Shown here piece after piece: positions 36,745 through 49,583 of a stretch of DNA of 64,000 nt. The position numbers and the translations under genes were made by a program. A model generated the notes under the pieces. The model was not told where the DNA came from, made no database searches, and saw nothing but the letters and a program-made list of their open reading frames with translations. Origin of the DNA: Phascolarctos cinereus (lineage: Eukaryota; Chordata; Mammalia; Diprotodontia; Phascolarctidae); the NCBI RefSeq assembly GCF_002099425.1, contig NW_018344126.1, positions 5,860,001 to 5,924,000 of the forward strand. The letters run 5' to 3'. Every line of letters starts with the position of its first letter. Position 1 is the stretch's first letter.

Positions 36745-37797
36745 CCCTCATTTCTAAAATATATAGAGAACTAAGTCAAATTTACAAGAATGCAAGTCAT
36801 TCTCCAATTGATAAATGGTCAAAGGATATGAACAGGCAATTCTCAGATGGAGAAATTAAAACATGGTCATTTGAAAAAATGCTCTAAATCACTATTGATT
36901 AGAGAAATGCAAATCAAAACAATTCTGAGGTACCACATCACACCTATCAGATTGGCCAATGTAACAAAACAAGAAAATGATAAATGTTGGAGAAGATGTG
37001 GGAAAATTGGAACACTGATGAATTGTTGGTGGAGTTGTGAAATGTTCAAGTCATTTTGGAGAGCAATTTGGAGCTATGCCCAAAGGGCTATCAAAATGTA
37101 CATACCCTTGGACCCAGCAATAGCACTTCTAGGGCTGTATCCCAAAGAGATCATACAAATGGGAAAAGGACCCACATGTACAGAAATATTTTTAGTAGCT
37201 CTTTTTGTGGTGGCAAAGAATTGAAAACTGAGAGAATGCCCATCAATTGGGGAATGGCTGAACAAGTTGTGGCATATGAATGCAACGGAATATTATTATT
37301 CTGTAAGAAATGATGAACATGCTGACTTCAGAAAAACCTTGAAAGACTTGTATGGTCTGAGAACGAGTGAAGTGAGCAGAAACAGGAGAACACTGTACAC
37401 AGTAAAAGCTATGTTGTACAATGACGAATGTTGACAGACTTAGCCCCTCTCAGCAATGCAAGGATCTAAGACATCTCCAAAGGTCTCATGATGGAAAATG
37501 CTATCCACATACAAAGAAAGAACTATGGAGTTCAAATGCAAATGGAAGCATACTATTTGCTATTTTTTTCTTCTGTTTTGTTTTCTGTCCTCTTTCTTGT
37601 GGTTCCTTCTATTGGTTCCAATTCTTCCTTACAGCATGGCTATATGTTTAATAGGAATGTAAATGTAAAGCCCTTGCCAGATTGTGAGCCATTTTGGGGT
37701 GGAAAGGAAGTGGAGAAAAATTTAAAACTCCAAACTTACGTAAGTGATTCTTGGGAAATCAAAATAAATTAATAAAAATAGAAAAAGGAATAAATAA
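36745..37797 (+). mobile_element. L1 ORF2 C-terminus and 3' UTR
   Basis: The 125-codon frame at 36847-37224 is the ORF2 cysteine-rich C-terminus: 'CWRRCGKIGTLMNCWWSC', 'MYIPLDPAIALLGLYPKEI'. It is followed by 'gggaatggctgaacaagttg' and the 3' UTR, ending with 'atcaaaataaattaataa' and an A-rich tail. It joins the reverse L1 5' UTR directly. A frame break follows 'VVAKN' near 37224. Confidence 0.87.
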
Positions 37798-37929
37798 ATA
37801 ACCTGCCCAAAAGTTTTATTATAAGTACTTAAAATTGAATTGGGTGAAATATTTCTCCTGTCCTCACTCTCCATATATTTTAACGATATGACTATCTTAT
37901 ATTTAGGGCATGTATTCATTAAAAGCTTG

Positions 37930-38490
37930 TTACTGAACATGGTTTAAATTGTTGGTTTAAATTTAATGTACACCAGGTAGCTTCCAACTTTTTCCAGAAT
38001 ATTTTTGCCAAGTAGGAAGTTCTTACTAAATATTTTGTCTCTTTGGGTTTATCTGTGCTACAATGATTGATTGCTCCTGGGTCTTATTTAGCTATTCCAT
38101 TGCAATGCTATTTGTTATATTGTAAGTAACACCAAATAGTTTTGACATTTACTGCTTTGAAGTATACTTCAAGATGTGATACATCCTACTTTCCCTTTCC
38201 TTCCCCATTCCTTATTGTCATTTAAGAATCTTTTAACCTTTTGCTCTTCCAGATCAATGCTGCTATTATTTCTTGTCCCCAAAAAGTAACCCTTTGCTAT
38301 TTTGATTGATATGGCACTAAATGTGTACATTAATCCAAGGTAGTACTATTATTTTTTTTTAACATTTCACATTTTTTAGCATTGCCTAATAGTGTGTAGT
38401 TAATATTGGCTTAATTTGTCTTTATTTTTGTAAAGATTGTTTTATAGTCGTATTCTTCTAATTCTGGAGTGTGTCTTAGAAGACAAAATT
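37930..38490 (-). mobile_element. L1 ORF2 middle fragment, reverse strand
   Basis: 'caccaaatagttttgacatt', 'gctcttccagatcaatgctg', 'ttgattgatatggcactaaa' and 'gattgttttatagtcgtatt' are the reverse complement of the ORF2 segment between RT and the C-terminus. Diverged. It lies about 130 bp beyond the end of the plus-strand L1 3' end, so it is either a separate old insertion or part of the scrambled cluster. Confidence 0.7.
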
Positions 38491-40094
38491 AGCTCAAACC
38501 AAAGGTATCATAGGAATGGTAATGACAAATTAGTCCTCTTTGCCCCACAACCATCACCCTAAATCCAGGAAGCATTTCTCCACAACTACATACATTATCA
38601 GTAAGAGGAATAGTGCACTAGGAGTCAGGCTAACTAATATATGGCCAAGGTGAAACACACTTCTGATGCTACAGAGACCTGATTTTTTTTTCTTTTCTCA
38701 TGCTGTCTCATACTACTCAGCCAGGGTGGAGCAACTCTGCTAAGCATGGCACTTTCTGGGTTCCCTGATCATAGTCCTGTCCACAATTCAACTTCCTCTA
38801 ACTAGGCTTAACTCTGTCTAAACTCAGAAAGCTTCTCTGCTTTCATTGCCTTCCTAATTCTAGGTCTGTCTTTTCAGTCTTTGCTCTCATGCCTCAGCTG
38901 CTTCTTAACCTGGAAGCTCCCTCAATACCTGAGACCTCTTCATCCTGGAAAATCAATCTTTGTAAATATCTTACCTTAGAACATTCTTCCACCATGCTGT
39001 AACCCTTCTCTCACTGGTCAGTTTCTGACATTGGTCCTCCATTTTGGGGAGGGATTCAGACTGGCCAACTGTTTTTCTTTTCTTGTGTCTGTTTCTGACT
39101 TTCTTGACTTTGTCCCCTCTGAGATCCTGGGTAATATGTATGGGTGTTGACTTTGTTTTCCATTACAAAGGTAGGACATCATATACCAAGGCTAGGACCT
39201 GGACAAATTCAGTCCAGAATTTATTCACTTGCAGCTCTGTCCAGCTTAGTTCAGGTTTTTTTTTGTTTCTTTGTTTTGGTTTGGTTTGGTTTTAATTCTC
39301 TATTGTAGTCTCTGAATGAGGAGTTTCTTTGGTCTAGGGCCTGGAACTACAAGGTGAGCCTAAAGCTAGGATGAGTCCCTACTAGTCATCTTCTTTATTC
39401 TATCTCCTGGAGCCTCCCCATGACACTAGCTTCGGCCTTATTTCCTTGGACAATCACCCTCAGAATGGGACCTTTTACTCTGGAGAGCCAGAAACTAAGG
39501 TTGTATTGAGTTCGTACTGTTTTCTTGGTATATTGGTATATTGGTGCTGGCCTTGTCCATGTTTCTGGGTACGATAAATTTTGGGGAGTTTCTCAGATTC
39601 ATGCTTAATTTCCTGAAATATTCTTACCCTGAAATGTATTAACTTTGGGTCTCCTGTTCTCTTGTAATGTTTTATGTTATAGAGGAGCCCAATGGTGTTG
39701 CTCTTTGGTTTGGTTGACTCTTTATGCACCACATGTCATTAATTGTATTGATTGTGGGAGATGGACTTCCTTGGAACCTTTCATTTAACTATCTTTGCCA
39801 CAATTGTACCCAACCTCCCTTGCTTTGCTCTGACAAACAGTTTATTTAAATGCAAAAAAAGGAAAAAAGAGAGAGAGAAAAAAAAAGAAGTTTCCCTTCC
39901 TTAGTTGCATATTTTGTAAAAGACTCTGGATCAAGGATTCTTAATTTGGGGTCCCTGAAATATATTTTTATGTAATTTGATGACTTGATTTCAATATATT
40001 TTCTTTGCAATGTAAACTGCAAAGAAGTCTATAAAATTCATCAGACTACCGTAGCAAAAAAAAAATATTAAACTCCTCTTCTGGGGATTAAGTA
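38491..40094. other. Unassigned DNA
   Basis: Richer in C and T than the surroundings around 38700-39450. I could not place it in a repeat family. The minus-strand 85-codon frame at 39475-39732 has no recognisable domain. Purine-rich tract at 39856-39890. Confidence 0.4.
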
Positions 40095-40300
40095 ATAATA
40101 ACAACTTAAACTTTTAAAGTACACTAAAGTACAAGAAATCTTTTACTCATGATAACTTTGTCAGTTACTTAGCACAACTTTTTATTATTCCTGTTTAAAA
40201 GATGAGAAAACTGAGAATCCGGGAGTTCAAGTGATTTCTTCAAAGTTACTCAAAGTAGTAAGTAGCAAAGTCATATTTCAACATCAAACATTCTAAATGT
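40095..40300 (-). repeat. MIR/CORE-SINE-like remnant
   Basis: 'agaaaactgagaatccggga', 'gttcaagtgatttcttcaaa' and 'gttactcaaagtagtaagta' match the 'gatgaggaaactgaggc ... aagtgacttgcccaggg' block of the reverse strand. Highly diverged. Confidence 0.55.
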
Positions 40301-41399
40301 TTTTTTAAGTTATCTTCTCATGCTACAGCTGTCTTCTCCCTTCCCCCAAACCACATGCACATCATAGCAACCTACCCACATTCTATATATAAAGAGAAGA
40401 GACCCTTATTTTTCATTTAAATTTAGGAATTGTCTACTCATGCATAACCATTTAAGTTGGTCCTATATTTCTGGCACTCAAGCTGACTTGGAATCTTGAG
40501 GCAAAATAGCTTTGAGTATTCCATTTACTCTGATAGAAAATAGTACCCTCGTCATAACAGTATGGACAAAGTGTAGCATTTGAATTCTTTGATAGCTTCT
40601 AAACTGTTACAAAAATAGTGAAGCAGCAAATGGAGATTCTTTCTGCACTTGTGTGTGAGGCATTACTGAAGCAATGCTTTTATAGTATTCACAAGGGAAT
40701 ATCACAGGGAGAAATCCATCTGTGTATAACTTCAATGTTGCAGTTAGTAATTGTGAAGAATAGAATTTTATATTTTTTGTTGTTTTAGATTTAAGGTTTA
40801 TTAGGCTTGGTAGTTTGAAACCATATTTTTAGATATTCAATATACAATAGTGTGTAACTATTCAATATACAGAAGTTTGTAAAAATTACATACAAAATTT
40901 TTAAAGGCTGTTGTAATAAAATTTGCACTTTCACAAAATAGTAATGAAAGAATTTGAAAACATAGTCCACTGGAATTCATGGCCATATCAATCTAAGGAA
41001 CAATTATTCACATTGTATGATTATCTTATTTAGCTGTCAGAAATTCTTTACATTTCTTAGTGAGGACATGTACTAGAAGGACCATGACTTCCTGCTCGAA
41101 TTGGAATGTGGATATAATAAAATTTTATTTTTCCACAGCATGCTTTTCATACTCAAGATACACAAGAGTAAAAAAAGTCATTCTAAGAAGCATGCAGTGA
41201 CATAGATATTTTAGAATGCAAAGCAAACCATTTGAACTCTTCACTCACTACGTATTCCAAATGATAAATAAATCATGGTGGTTGTACAAGCATGATATGA
41301 GTTATGTATATTGCAGATGCCAGAGACAGCAGAAACCACTATGTTCAAAAGAGAAATTATTGTCTTTCTTTCAGACCTAAATCTCTGTCAAATCCCCTA
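40301..41399. other. Unassigned DNA
   Basis: No family recognised. A 'caatatacaatagtgtgtaa' motif is imperfectly repeated at 40836-40885. Confidence 0.35.
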
Positions 41400-42266
41400 T
41401 TTCTGTTAAAGGTAGGGGCATTGTTCTAATCTTCCACATTTATAACTGTTGTAATCCTCAGCTCTTCACTACCTCTCACCCCACATATTTGATCAGTTGC
41501 CAAATCTTGCCTTTTCTCCCTCTCACATCATCTCTTGCATTTGAAGTTCATCTGTACTCACACAAATACAATCCTATTTTGGACCCTCATTGCCTCTTGC
41601 CTAGATTATTCTACCTAATAATAGGCTTTCCAATCTCAAATATTTTCCCCACTTCAGTCTATCCTCTATAATGCTGCCAAAGTGATTTCCCTTAAACTCA
41701 GATCTTTTGAGCCACTCAATCAGTTCCTGTTACTCCCTATTTCCTTTAAGATGAACAAGTGAACTCTTCTGTTTGGCATTCAAAGTCATTCATAAATTGT
41801 CCTCAATTCATCTTTCTAGTCTCATTCCTTCCCCTCTGAACTTCTGTGATACGGTCAGATTTCCTTCATTCTGTTTCTCAAACAAGTTAGTTATTCTATC
41901 TTCTAACTTCATAACTTTCTGCTGCTTATCCCTCAATTCTACAATGTGCTCCCTCCTCGCCTCTGCATCATAGCACCCTTTTTGTCCTTAAAGACACAGA
42001 TCAAGCATCATTCAGTTTTTCCTGATCTGCCTTCAAAATGATAATGCCTTCCCTCCCAAACTATTTTGCATTTGACTGCTTTGTGTTTATTTGCATTTAT
42101 TTGCTTTATATTTATTCTGCTTACATATATACATATTTATCATCCAAGTTAAATTGTAAGATGTCTGTGAGAGGGGATTGTTTTCTTCATCATATTTTTA
42201 GCCCTAGAATCTGATACATAAAAAGAGCTTAATAAAAATTTGTTAATTGATTCATTGGATGAGATG
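41400..42266 (+). mobile_element. L2 LINE, 3' part with RT C-terminal coding relic
   Basis: 41560-41990 is a diverged reading of the L2 ORF2 C-terminus ('cctcattgcctcttgcctag', 'tcctctataatgctgccaaa', 'tggcattcaaagtcattcat'). The 3' UTR follows, ending 'agcttaataaaaatttgtta' and 'attgattcattgg'. It is longer than the usual truncated copy. The plus frames at 41489 and 41773 are relic pieces, not functional. Confidence 0.8.
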
Positions 42267-42604
42267 TAATGAGATGCTCTAAAAGACTTTCATTATATAT
42301 TCTCTGTGATTAATCAAATTGAGAATGAACTGAACCTGACCACGGATGAGAAGGGAAAAGAATGGCCATTTTCTAGTCAGTGACTCTCTTACAAAAGGGC
42401 CCAATTCCATTCAGGAAGGATATGATTGATTTGACCCTGCCTTAGAAACTTTTCCCATGAAAATCCCTTTGCCTGAGTAATCTTCACTTCTCTATGCTTA
42501 CTTAGATGCTATAGAACCATATTCTCTGCCAACTCTTCATCAACCACCCAAGCCTACAGTGATAATTCTAAAGCCCTTAGTGATGATGCCATCCATTTGG
42601 TGCT
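42267..42604. other. Unassigned DNA
   Basis: Nothing recognised. Confidence 0.35.
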
Positions 42605-42770
42605 TAAAAGATCATAGAAACAGAGCTAGAAGAAACTCAGAAATTCTACTCCTTCATTTTATAGTTGAATAAATTGAATCTCAAAGTAAGTGATTTGCAA
42701 AAGGACGGTTAGCTAATATATAAAAGAATTTGCATGTGGACATAGGTCTTCTTAATTCACAACTAGTATA
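42605..42770 (+). repeat. Old therian repeat remnant
   Basis: 'gatcatagaaacagagctag', 'aagaaactcagaaattctac' and 'ttgaatctcaaagtaagtga' share the order of the repeat at 10333. Confidence 0.5.
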
Positions 42771-42834
42771 CTTTCTAGTATACTGTATATGGGCCTCAGA
42801 TACATTCCTTTGCATCATCAGTTATCTTTTCTTT

Positions 42835-43025
42835 TTTATATGTGTTTGTGTGAGTTCATATACACAAATACATTCACGTAAATATTTACATATGCAAGAA
42901 TACATGCATATTTTCACTGGTTTTTAGAACAACGCATGCATAAAGATATACATATATGTATATATGTAAACATAGACATGCATACATATATCTCATGTGT
43001 ACACATGCATGTACATGAGTGCACG
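42835..43025 (+). repeat. AT/GT-rich alternating tract
   Basis: Mixed 'tatatg', 'catgcata' and 'gtacatg' units, strongly alternating purine and pyrimidine. No coding meaning. Confidence 0.7.
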
Positions 43026-43069
43026 TATTATCTGCCCAGCTAAATTATGACAAAATACAACTAGTATTT

Positions 43070-43200
43070 ATATGACATATTAACATTTTAAAAGACATAT
43101 TCAGTCCACAATAGCCTTAATTATCTGTTAGGGGAGGCAATAGAGGTATGATTTCCATTTTTTAGATGATGAAATAATGACTTCTTAAGTTCAGAGACCA
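43070..43200 (-). repeat. MIR/CORE-SINE-like remnant
   Basis: 'tttatatgacatattaacat' to 'gatttccattttttagatga' and 'tgaaataatgacttcttaag' follow the reverse-strand order 'tttatatagcactttaag ... cccattttacagatgag'. Weak. Confidence 0.45.
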
Positions 43201-43204
43201 AATA

Positions 43205-43290
43205 AAATTCATATTTCTTTAGGTTATCCAGAGAACTTAACACAATACCTTGACTACAAGAGGCCCTTAATACATGTGTTGATTTGACAA
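43205..43290 (+). repeat. Possible L2 3' end scrap
   Basis: 'gagaacttaacacaatacct', 'tgactacaagaggcccttaa' and 'tacatgtgttgatttgac' resemble the last 80 bp of L2. Confidence 0.5.
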
Positions 43291-43992
43291 ATGAGTAGAA
43301 AGGCTGAATTCCTTCTATGAGATATTTTAAGCAAGCTTTCCATTTGAACCAATGTGTTTCCTCCCAGTGATGGCATATTTCTAGTCTAAATTATCTCTGT
43401 GATATATTAAATTGATTAAGACAATAAAATATATTAGAATATTTGTCCTTTAAATGCTTAACTCATTTTTGGAAAGCTGAATATGAGATAATTGGCTGTC
43501 TCCCTGAGGACCTTTGGAAGGGAAAAGTATAAATTTTATTTAGTGTTTAAATTTTCAGGTGACTTGGAAGGAAGGATAACTCATTTCTTAAATGAAATAA
43601 CAGGGATGCAAAAAGATCCCAACAGACTAGAACAACATGCCAAAATTAAGGATAATTTCACTAAAATAAATACTGCATCCTAGACTTGGTTTAAAATAAA
43701 TCTACTACACAAATGCAGAAAGGGAGAGGTATGGCTAGACAACACTCTGTGAGGAATATTTGAACATTTTGCTGTAGTAGAAGTTCAGCATGCCTCAACA
43801 TTCTGATTGTGTACAGAGGTCTAGTGTCAAGAACCAGAGAGATACTAGCATTGTTATATTTTCCCCTAGGTAAGCCACTCTAGAGCATTACATTCAATTT
43901 TGGACAAATTAGAACCTGCCCCCAGGAAGGAGGCCAGGTTGGTGGCCTACTATCTGGAGGCCTCCAAATTTAGCTTGTCTGGAGAAGAGAAT
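43291..43992. other. Unassigned DNA
   Basis: No repeat recognised. The 63-codon frame at 43492-43683 has no known domain. Confidence 0.35.
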
Positions 43993-44115
43993 AGGATAGC
44001 ATATTTGATTGTGAGCTCCTTGAGGTCAAAAACTGTATTTGTCTCTCCTTGTATTCTCTTAGGTTAGCACAGTTCCTGTCACAAAGTAGGCACTTAATAA
44101 ATGCAAGTTGACTTA
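43993..44115 (+). repeat. L2 LINE 3' end
   Basis: 'tcctccttgaggtc'-like start ('gtgagctccttgaggtcaaa'), 'tcttaggttagcacagttcc', 'tgtcacaaagtaggcactta' and 'ataaatgcaagttgac'. Clear L2 terminus. Confidence 0.82.
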
Positions 44116-44316
44116 AATTTAGTTGGGGTGGGGAAATAATAACTATGCATTGAAATAACTGTTATTTTTTAAAAAGCTATTGCATTCATTTTACATGGAT
44201 AAAAAGTTTCCAGTGAATACCGTTTTACTCTGTATAAGGAAAACCCAAAATTTAACACTTTTATTTGTTGATATTAAAATGGACCTCATCAGGTAAAATG
44301 AATTCCCTAGTGTTGC

Positions 44317-44562
44317 TGTTGTTGAGTTGTTTCAGTCATGTCCAACTCTCCATGATCTCATTTGGGGTTTTCTTGGCAAAGATACTAGAGTGGTTTGTCA
44401 TTTCCTTCTCCAGCTCATTTTACATTTGATTAATTGAGGCAAACAAGGTTAAGTGACTCGCCCAGGGTCACATAGCTAGTAAGTGTCTATGGCCACCTTT
44501 GATCTCAGGTCCTCCTGACTCTAGAGCTAGCACTCTATCCATTGTGCCACCTACCTGCCCAA
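44317..44562 (-). repeat. RTE-tailed CORE-SINE, reverse
   Basis: The plus strand begins 'gctgttgttgagttgtttca', 'gtcatgtccaactctccatg', 'ggggttttcttggcaaagat' (RTE-type tail, reversed), then 'tgactcgcccagggtcacat' and the head 'tctatccattgtgccaccta'. Same family as 2444 and 54181. No clean target-site duplication seen. Confidence 0.85.
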
Positions 44563-46049
44563 GTTTTCTAGTACTATGGTTCTATAAACAGAGACTGGAT
44601 GACCACAGGTTAGGTACTGCTATTCAGAGAGGTGGCAAAGTAAATGACCCATGATACTGGTTCTGATTCTAAGATTATACAATTTTATAATTTTAAATCA
44701 TAAACAAGAGAGGAATCTAAGTTGATGTTACTTTTCAATACTTGAACACATAGTCAGCAAAGAGTTCTAGAATTGCATTATTCAACTTAACCAGGGGTCC
44801 TCAGACTCTGGAAAAAATGACATTACCAAAACTCACACTTAACTGGTTTGTTTCAAGAGGTCAGTCTATTAATTTATATTGAGAAACTATTTTTTTTTCA
44901 GTAGAAAATCTTGGGGGGAAGAAGAATAATTTAAAACTAGAATGTTGATTCAAGATTATATAGGAACAGAGCTAGGAAGGTACCTATGGTGATACATCTA
45001 TTCCATCCACTCAGATGCTTTTGTTGATTGGCAGGTCATCCTTTCCCCAGGAGTGCTAGAGATACCCTGTTTGAAAAGTATTTTGCCTTATTTGGGGGAA
45101 AGTTTTCTAGTAGGCACTAATATCTTTCTAAACATTTTATCACTGTCTGTGGATTGCTTTATTGGAGGAGGGTATGCCTCTTTTGCCCACACCTGTCATT
45201 GAGCTATTTTTAACATGCTGCATGCTGCTTAAAAATAGAAAAGGAAAAGGAAAAGAAAACAGATCTCAGTGGGAAAAAATGCAGACAACTGTGAATTCTT
45301 CCAAAATATTTAGTTTCCTTAACAAAATTGTTTTGTAGAGGCCACCAAAATCCTATTTTAAAATTTTTAGTTCAAGAATTTCAGAAGGTCCCACAATCAC
45401 TTCTGTCCTACTAGCATCTATGACAGCACACCTTTCTGCTGTTCAAAGTAACTAAATACTAATGATAATGTAACAAGTATTGATATACAAAATCTGTGTG
45501 AGATTATTAAGTGTTTGTAAGGCAGGGGCTTAGGAAAAAGTATAGTTGGTTGAACTGCTCTTTTCTCATTACATGCTATGAAAGTGATTTTAATGGATGT
45601 AGGGAAAAGGTACTTTGACCAAATAACTCTTGGCCTGTGAAAATGCTCTTCAAACTCTTCTACTGAATTGGTCAAATTTGAAGGAATAAAAATTACAAAC
45701 ATTCCAATGAATGCTAATTTTATTTTTCCCCAATCATTCTTTTTAAAAAATTTTCCATGTTATCAAAAGCCAGGAAGGAAAGGCAGTCATGAGGTTCATT
45801 GTGGGCCCCAGGCTGAAGATGGATGGCAAGAGAAAAGCATGATTGCCCTTATTAAAATAAGGTGAACCATAAATTTTAATGAAATGTATGAAGCAAAAAG
45901 GAGAATTGAAGGCCTAAAGAGTTTCATGTCAAATGTTTACCGCCTGTATGCTAAGCCAAGTCAATCAAATTTTAAAGCTTTTATTCAACAGAATACTGAA
46001 TCATTTGTACTTCAGAGATGTACAGAGTAGAAGTTAATGATAGAAAAAA
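44563..46049. other. Unassigned DNA
   Basis: No recognised repeat or exon. Short purine run near 45232-45260. Confidence 0.35.
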
Positions 46050-46245
46050 GGACATACATTGTATATAAAATGGAAAATGGTATATTGTGTATCATATATA
46101 TACATAAATATGTATATATATAGCGTTTTACATGGTATGTGTATCTATAGTGTATATAATATAAATGGTATTATTATATATTATACATTATGTATATATT
46201 ATATACATATAATACATATAAATATGTATGTATATATGTATTCTG
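46050..46245 (+). repeat. TA-rich low-complexity tract
   Basis: Nearly all A and T, with 'tatata' and 'tatgta' mixtures. The 94-codon Y/I/M-rich frame over it is an artefact. Confidence 0.8.
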
Positions 46246-47681
46246 AGCTTAGAAAAAGTGAGAGTTTTAAAATTTCCAGTAGCAAACAATTGGCAGAGGG
46301 TTTAGTTCTTTTGCTAGTAATTCTGCTAATCATCCAGATATGAATTGATGAAACATCCATTTCCTCTTTGAAGTGTAAATGATTATAAGAACTTTAAAGT
46401 GCATATAACTAAATATGCTATGTGTGACATCTCAATATTCATTAAGAAAGTACTGTTTTTGATGCTAGTTAATATTTGTGAGGCTACAAAAGAGAGGAAC
46501 AGCAGGCTGTTTCTCAATGTTACCTTCCTTAAAGTGTCTAGGCTATTTCATCGTTTTCAGTTTCTCAGGAATGTACTTTGAGAGCTGATTTTCAAAATGT
46601 TGCTATGCTTTTATTTCATAATCTTCCAGCCTGAAGGGAAACAAGGTCACTAAGATATGTGTAGCAATAAGACTTTGCTATATTCATACAAAAATTGTCC
46701 TATTTAAACAAAAGGGAAAAAAAAGAATCAGTCATTTCTTTGTCACACCAAGATATTGGTTGATTTCACTTTTTCTTCTTCACACTAAACAATACCGTGT
46801 TTTTAATACCTGTATAAATTATCAAATACCCACAACTGATCACCCCAAAAAGGACAAGGAATGTCCACAAATCAAGGAATGATGATTTGAATCAAAATGC
46901 CCTGCAATAAAGGTAGCTCTTTAGAATAATTCCATTCAAACTAACAGAGTAAAATCTCTCTTTTCTAAGATACAAGGCAATTTAATCCATATCAGTGAGA
47001 GAGATACTGACCTTCATTAATATGGTTAATTGATTTTTAAGACTTAGAGAGAACAGTCCTTTCAGATACATCAATATGATTCATTTTGGTAAGGTAGGAG
47101 CAGCACCTATTTAATTGTAGGCTTGCCTGGCTGCCCTTTAAGGGGACAGGAAGTCTGTTCTTGGAGTCACTGAGTTGGTTCCTTTGCTGCCCAAGGCATA
47201 AAAGGCCCAGCCTATGAGGAGTTAGTGTCAAAGTTTCAATGGAATCCCCTCTATGCTCAAGAACAATTAACTTTATAACCTAGCTGGCCAGTTGCCATGG
47301 TGAATGTGGAGGCTTTTTTTTTAAGCTTAGAAATAGCATCCTTTTTACACATTGTTTTTGTTGTTATTTTGATTGTGTTCTATGGTATATAAATTATCAT
47401 TGCCTTCTAATGATTAGCCTGAATCACTGGACTCACCTGAATCAGTTCTGCCCAAAATACATGGCTGTCTTTATTGACAGAAAGATGCTTCCTGATAATA
47501 CATTGTGTAATGAACACGCATATGTATGTATGTTATATATGTATATGGGTATACAGCTATATCTCAATAACTTCTTTCATCATTTCTATCTCTGTCACCT
47601 CTATCTTTCTCATCTTTATCTATCTCCTTTAAAAGCTTTTGCTATATGCCTATTTTATCTAAATAGTTAGGAACCAAAAAG
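46246..47681. other. Unassigned DNA
   Basis: No family recognised. A single AT tract ('tatgtatgtatgttatatat') lies at 47521-47550. Confidence 0.35.
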
Positions 47682-47895
47682 GCATGGTGGATAGAGTATT
47701 GGACTTCAAATCAGGAGGACCTCAGTTTGAATTGGACGTTAATATTTATTTATTTATTTATTTGATGTTGCTTGTTATGGCAATGGAAAAGTTAATTGTG
47801 CTTTGTCTTAGTTTCTTATCTTGTAAAATGGAAAAAAAAATATAATACTTGGAGAAACAATGTCTACTGTGAGGTTCCAAGTTGTTCAGGGGGGA
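47682..47895 (+). repeat. Diverged CORE-SINE
   Basis: 'ggcatggtggatagagtatt', 'ggacttcaaatcaggaggac', 'ctcagtttgaattggacgtt', then an internal (TTTA)n at 47744-47764 and 'gtcttagtttcttatcttgt'. Head and 3' half of a marsupial tRNA-SINE, with the middle replaced by a TTTA tract. Confidence 0.7.
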
Positions 47896-49571
47896 AGATA
47901 GTTGTAAATAAACATAAGCTGGTGGTACTGCTGCTGCTACTACTGCTACTATTAAGCTGATTGCCATTTTCCCATTGGTGAATGGCATGAAATCAGCACA
48001 TGCTACAACTCTTAATTTCTTCTGTTGTATTCTATTTGGAAAAAAAATGATTTTTGCATTGAAAGGTATCTCCCAGGTTGTCAAATATTACCAAATCCAA
48101 CAGAATGAATATTATCTTTATTAACTCTTATGAGGGGTAATCTAACCTCTGTTCAAAAATTTCTAAGAATAGAGAACGCACTGGCCTATAAAACAATACA
48201 TTTATCTTGAATTGAAGGAATGTGTTAAATGTCCAAAAGTAATGGTTTACTTGGAAAATAACTTAGTGTTAATGCAATGCATAAAATGCTGTTTCTCCTT
48301 TGTTTCAAAATATTTTTACCTATTTGTTAGTTTTCCAGACCATGGACTTTAGATTAGAATTTAATAGGGTCTTAGCTTATCTTTTCATACCTACAAAAAA
48401 TGAAGTATTTGGGGACAAGTGATAAGGTTCCACTTCAAAATGTTTCCCCACCCCACCCCCCAAGACTTAGACTAAATCCCTTTAAAACCCCAGATGCATT
48501 TTGTTTACCTAACCAAAAGCTTAAAAAAAAAGGAAAAATAGTTTTTATTGTTGTAGCATTTGAATTGTAACTAAGCTACATAAACAGCCTTATTTGTATT
48601 TGCTTTTGGATTTAAAAAATCCAAGTGTACAGTCAGCTGGTGTCACTTGCTTTCTTTCATTAAGCTATAGAAAGCATTTTTTGAATAGAAGTTAAGACCA
48701 AGAAACAGTTACCAAATCACCTATGAATAGTGACTAGAGAAAACATTATCATGACATTATATGATTCCTTGGAATCATTTCCAAATGAGAATATTTTCAA
48801 GAATCAATATACAAATTGGTGTCATGCAAAGTTGACGTAACAGATCTGAGCACTCTTTACAACTTAAGGAAATGTTTTCTGTGATGATTCACCAAAGGTG
48901 ATTTTTTTTCAGTGATGACCATGTTTTGAATATCACAAGTTCTTTTGATAATCTTTTATGTGTACAATGACCTAACCCTTCTACTTAACTGACATGAAGT
49001 AGCACTGAGAGAGCAAAGAGGATTGGAGAAAAGGGGGAGGATGGGAAAGCTGGCTTTTCTAATCCTGAGATGAATAGGATCCTTGTCAATCAACAAGACA
49101 TCTGAGTCTTCCTTAGGGCAGGGGTTCTGTGGAGAAGCTTAAAAATTCCAACTCCAACTGTCAAAAGATAACATGAAAAGGAACAAAACAGTGATTATTG
49201 ATGACAGGCAACATAAGTTTCTGCATAAGGCTAAAACAATGAGTCAGTGACTCACAGTACACACAGTCATAATCACTTCAATGTGGAGGTATTTTTTTTT
49301 ATCATCCAGGCAATAATACAAAGCTGTATCAATATATAAAAGAATGCATATGTAAATCATATAACAGAGGAAATTCTTTCACATAGATACAAAGATGAAT
49401 GAAAATAGCAATAATGATATGGATAGCAGAGTCCAGATAAAATGATTCCTGGGGTATTTGGATTAATAAAAAAATAAAAAGTCAGTCAAATAGAATGTGA
49501 TGATGGGTGTGATTAGTAAGACTCAAAAGGTTGAATTAAACTATTATAAATGTATATCCCCAATGTATTGT
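47896..49571. other. Unassigned DNA
   Basis: No repeat or exon recognised. A CTG/CTA-like run lies at 47928-47952. Confidence 0.35.
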
Positions 49572-49583
49572 AAAACAACTCTT

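Noticed and set aside
39475-39732. 85-codon minus open frame
   Set aside because: No recognisable motif. It is kept only as part of the note on the unassigned C/T-rich block.
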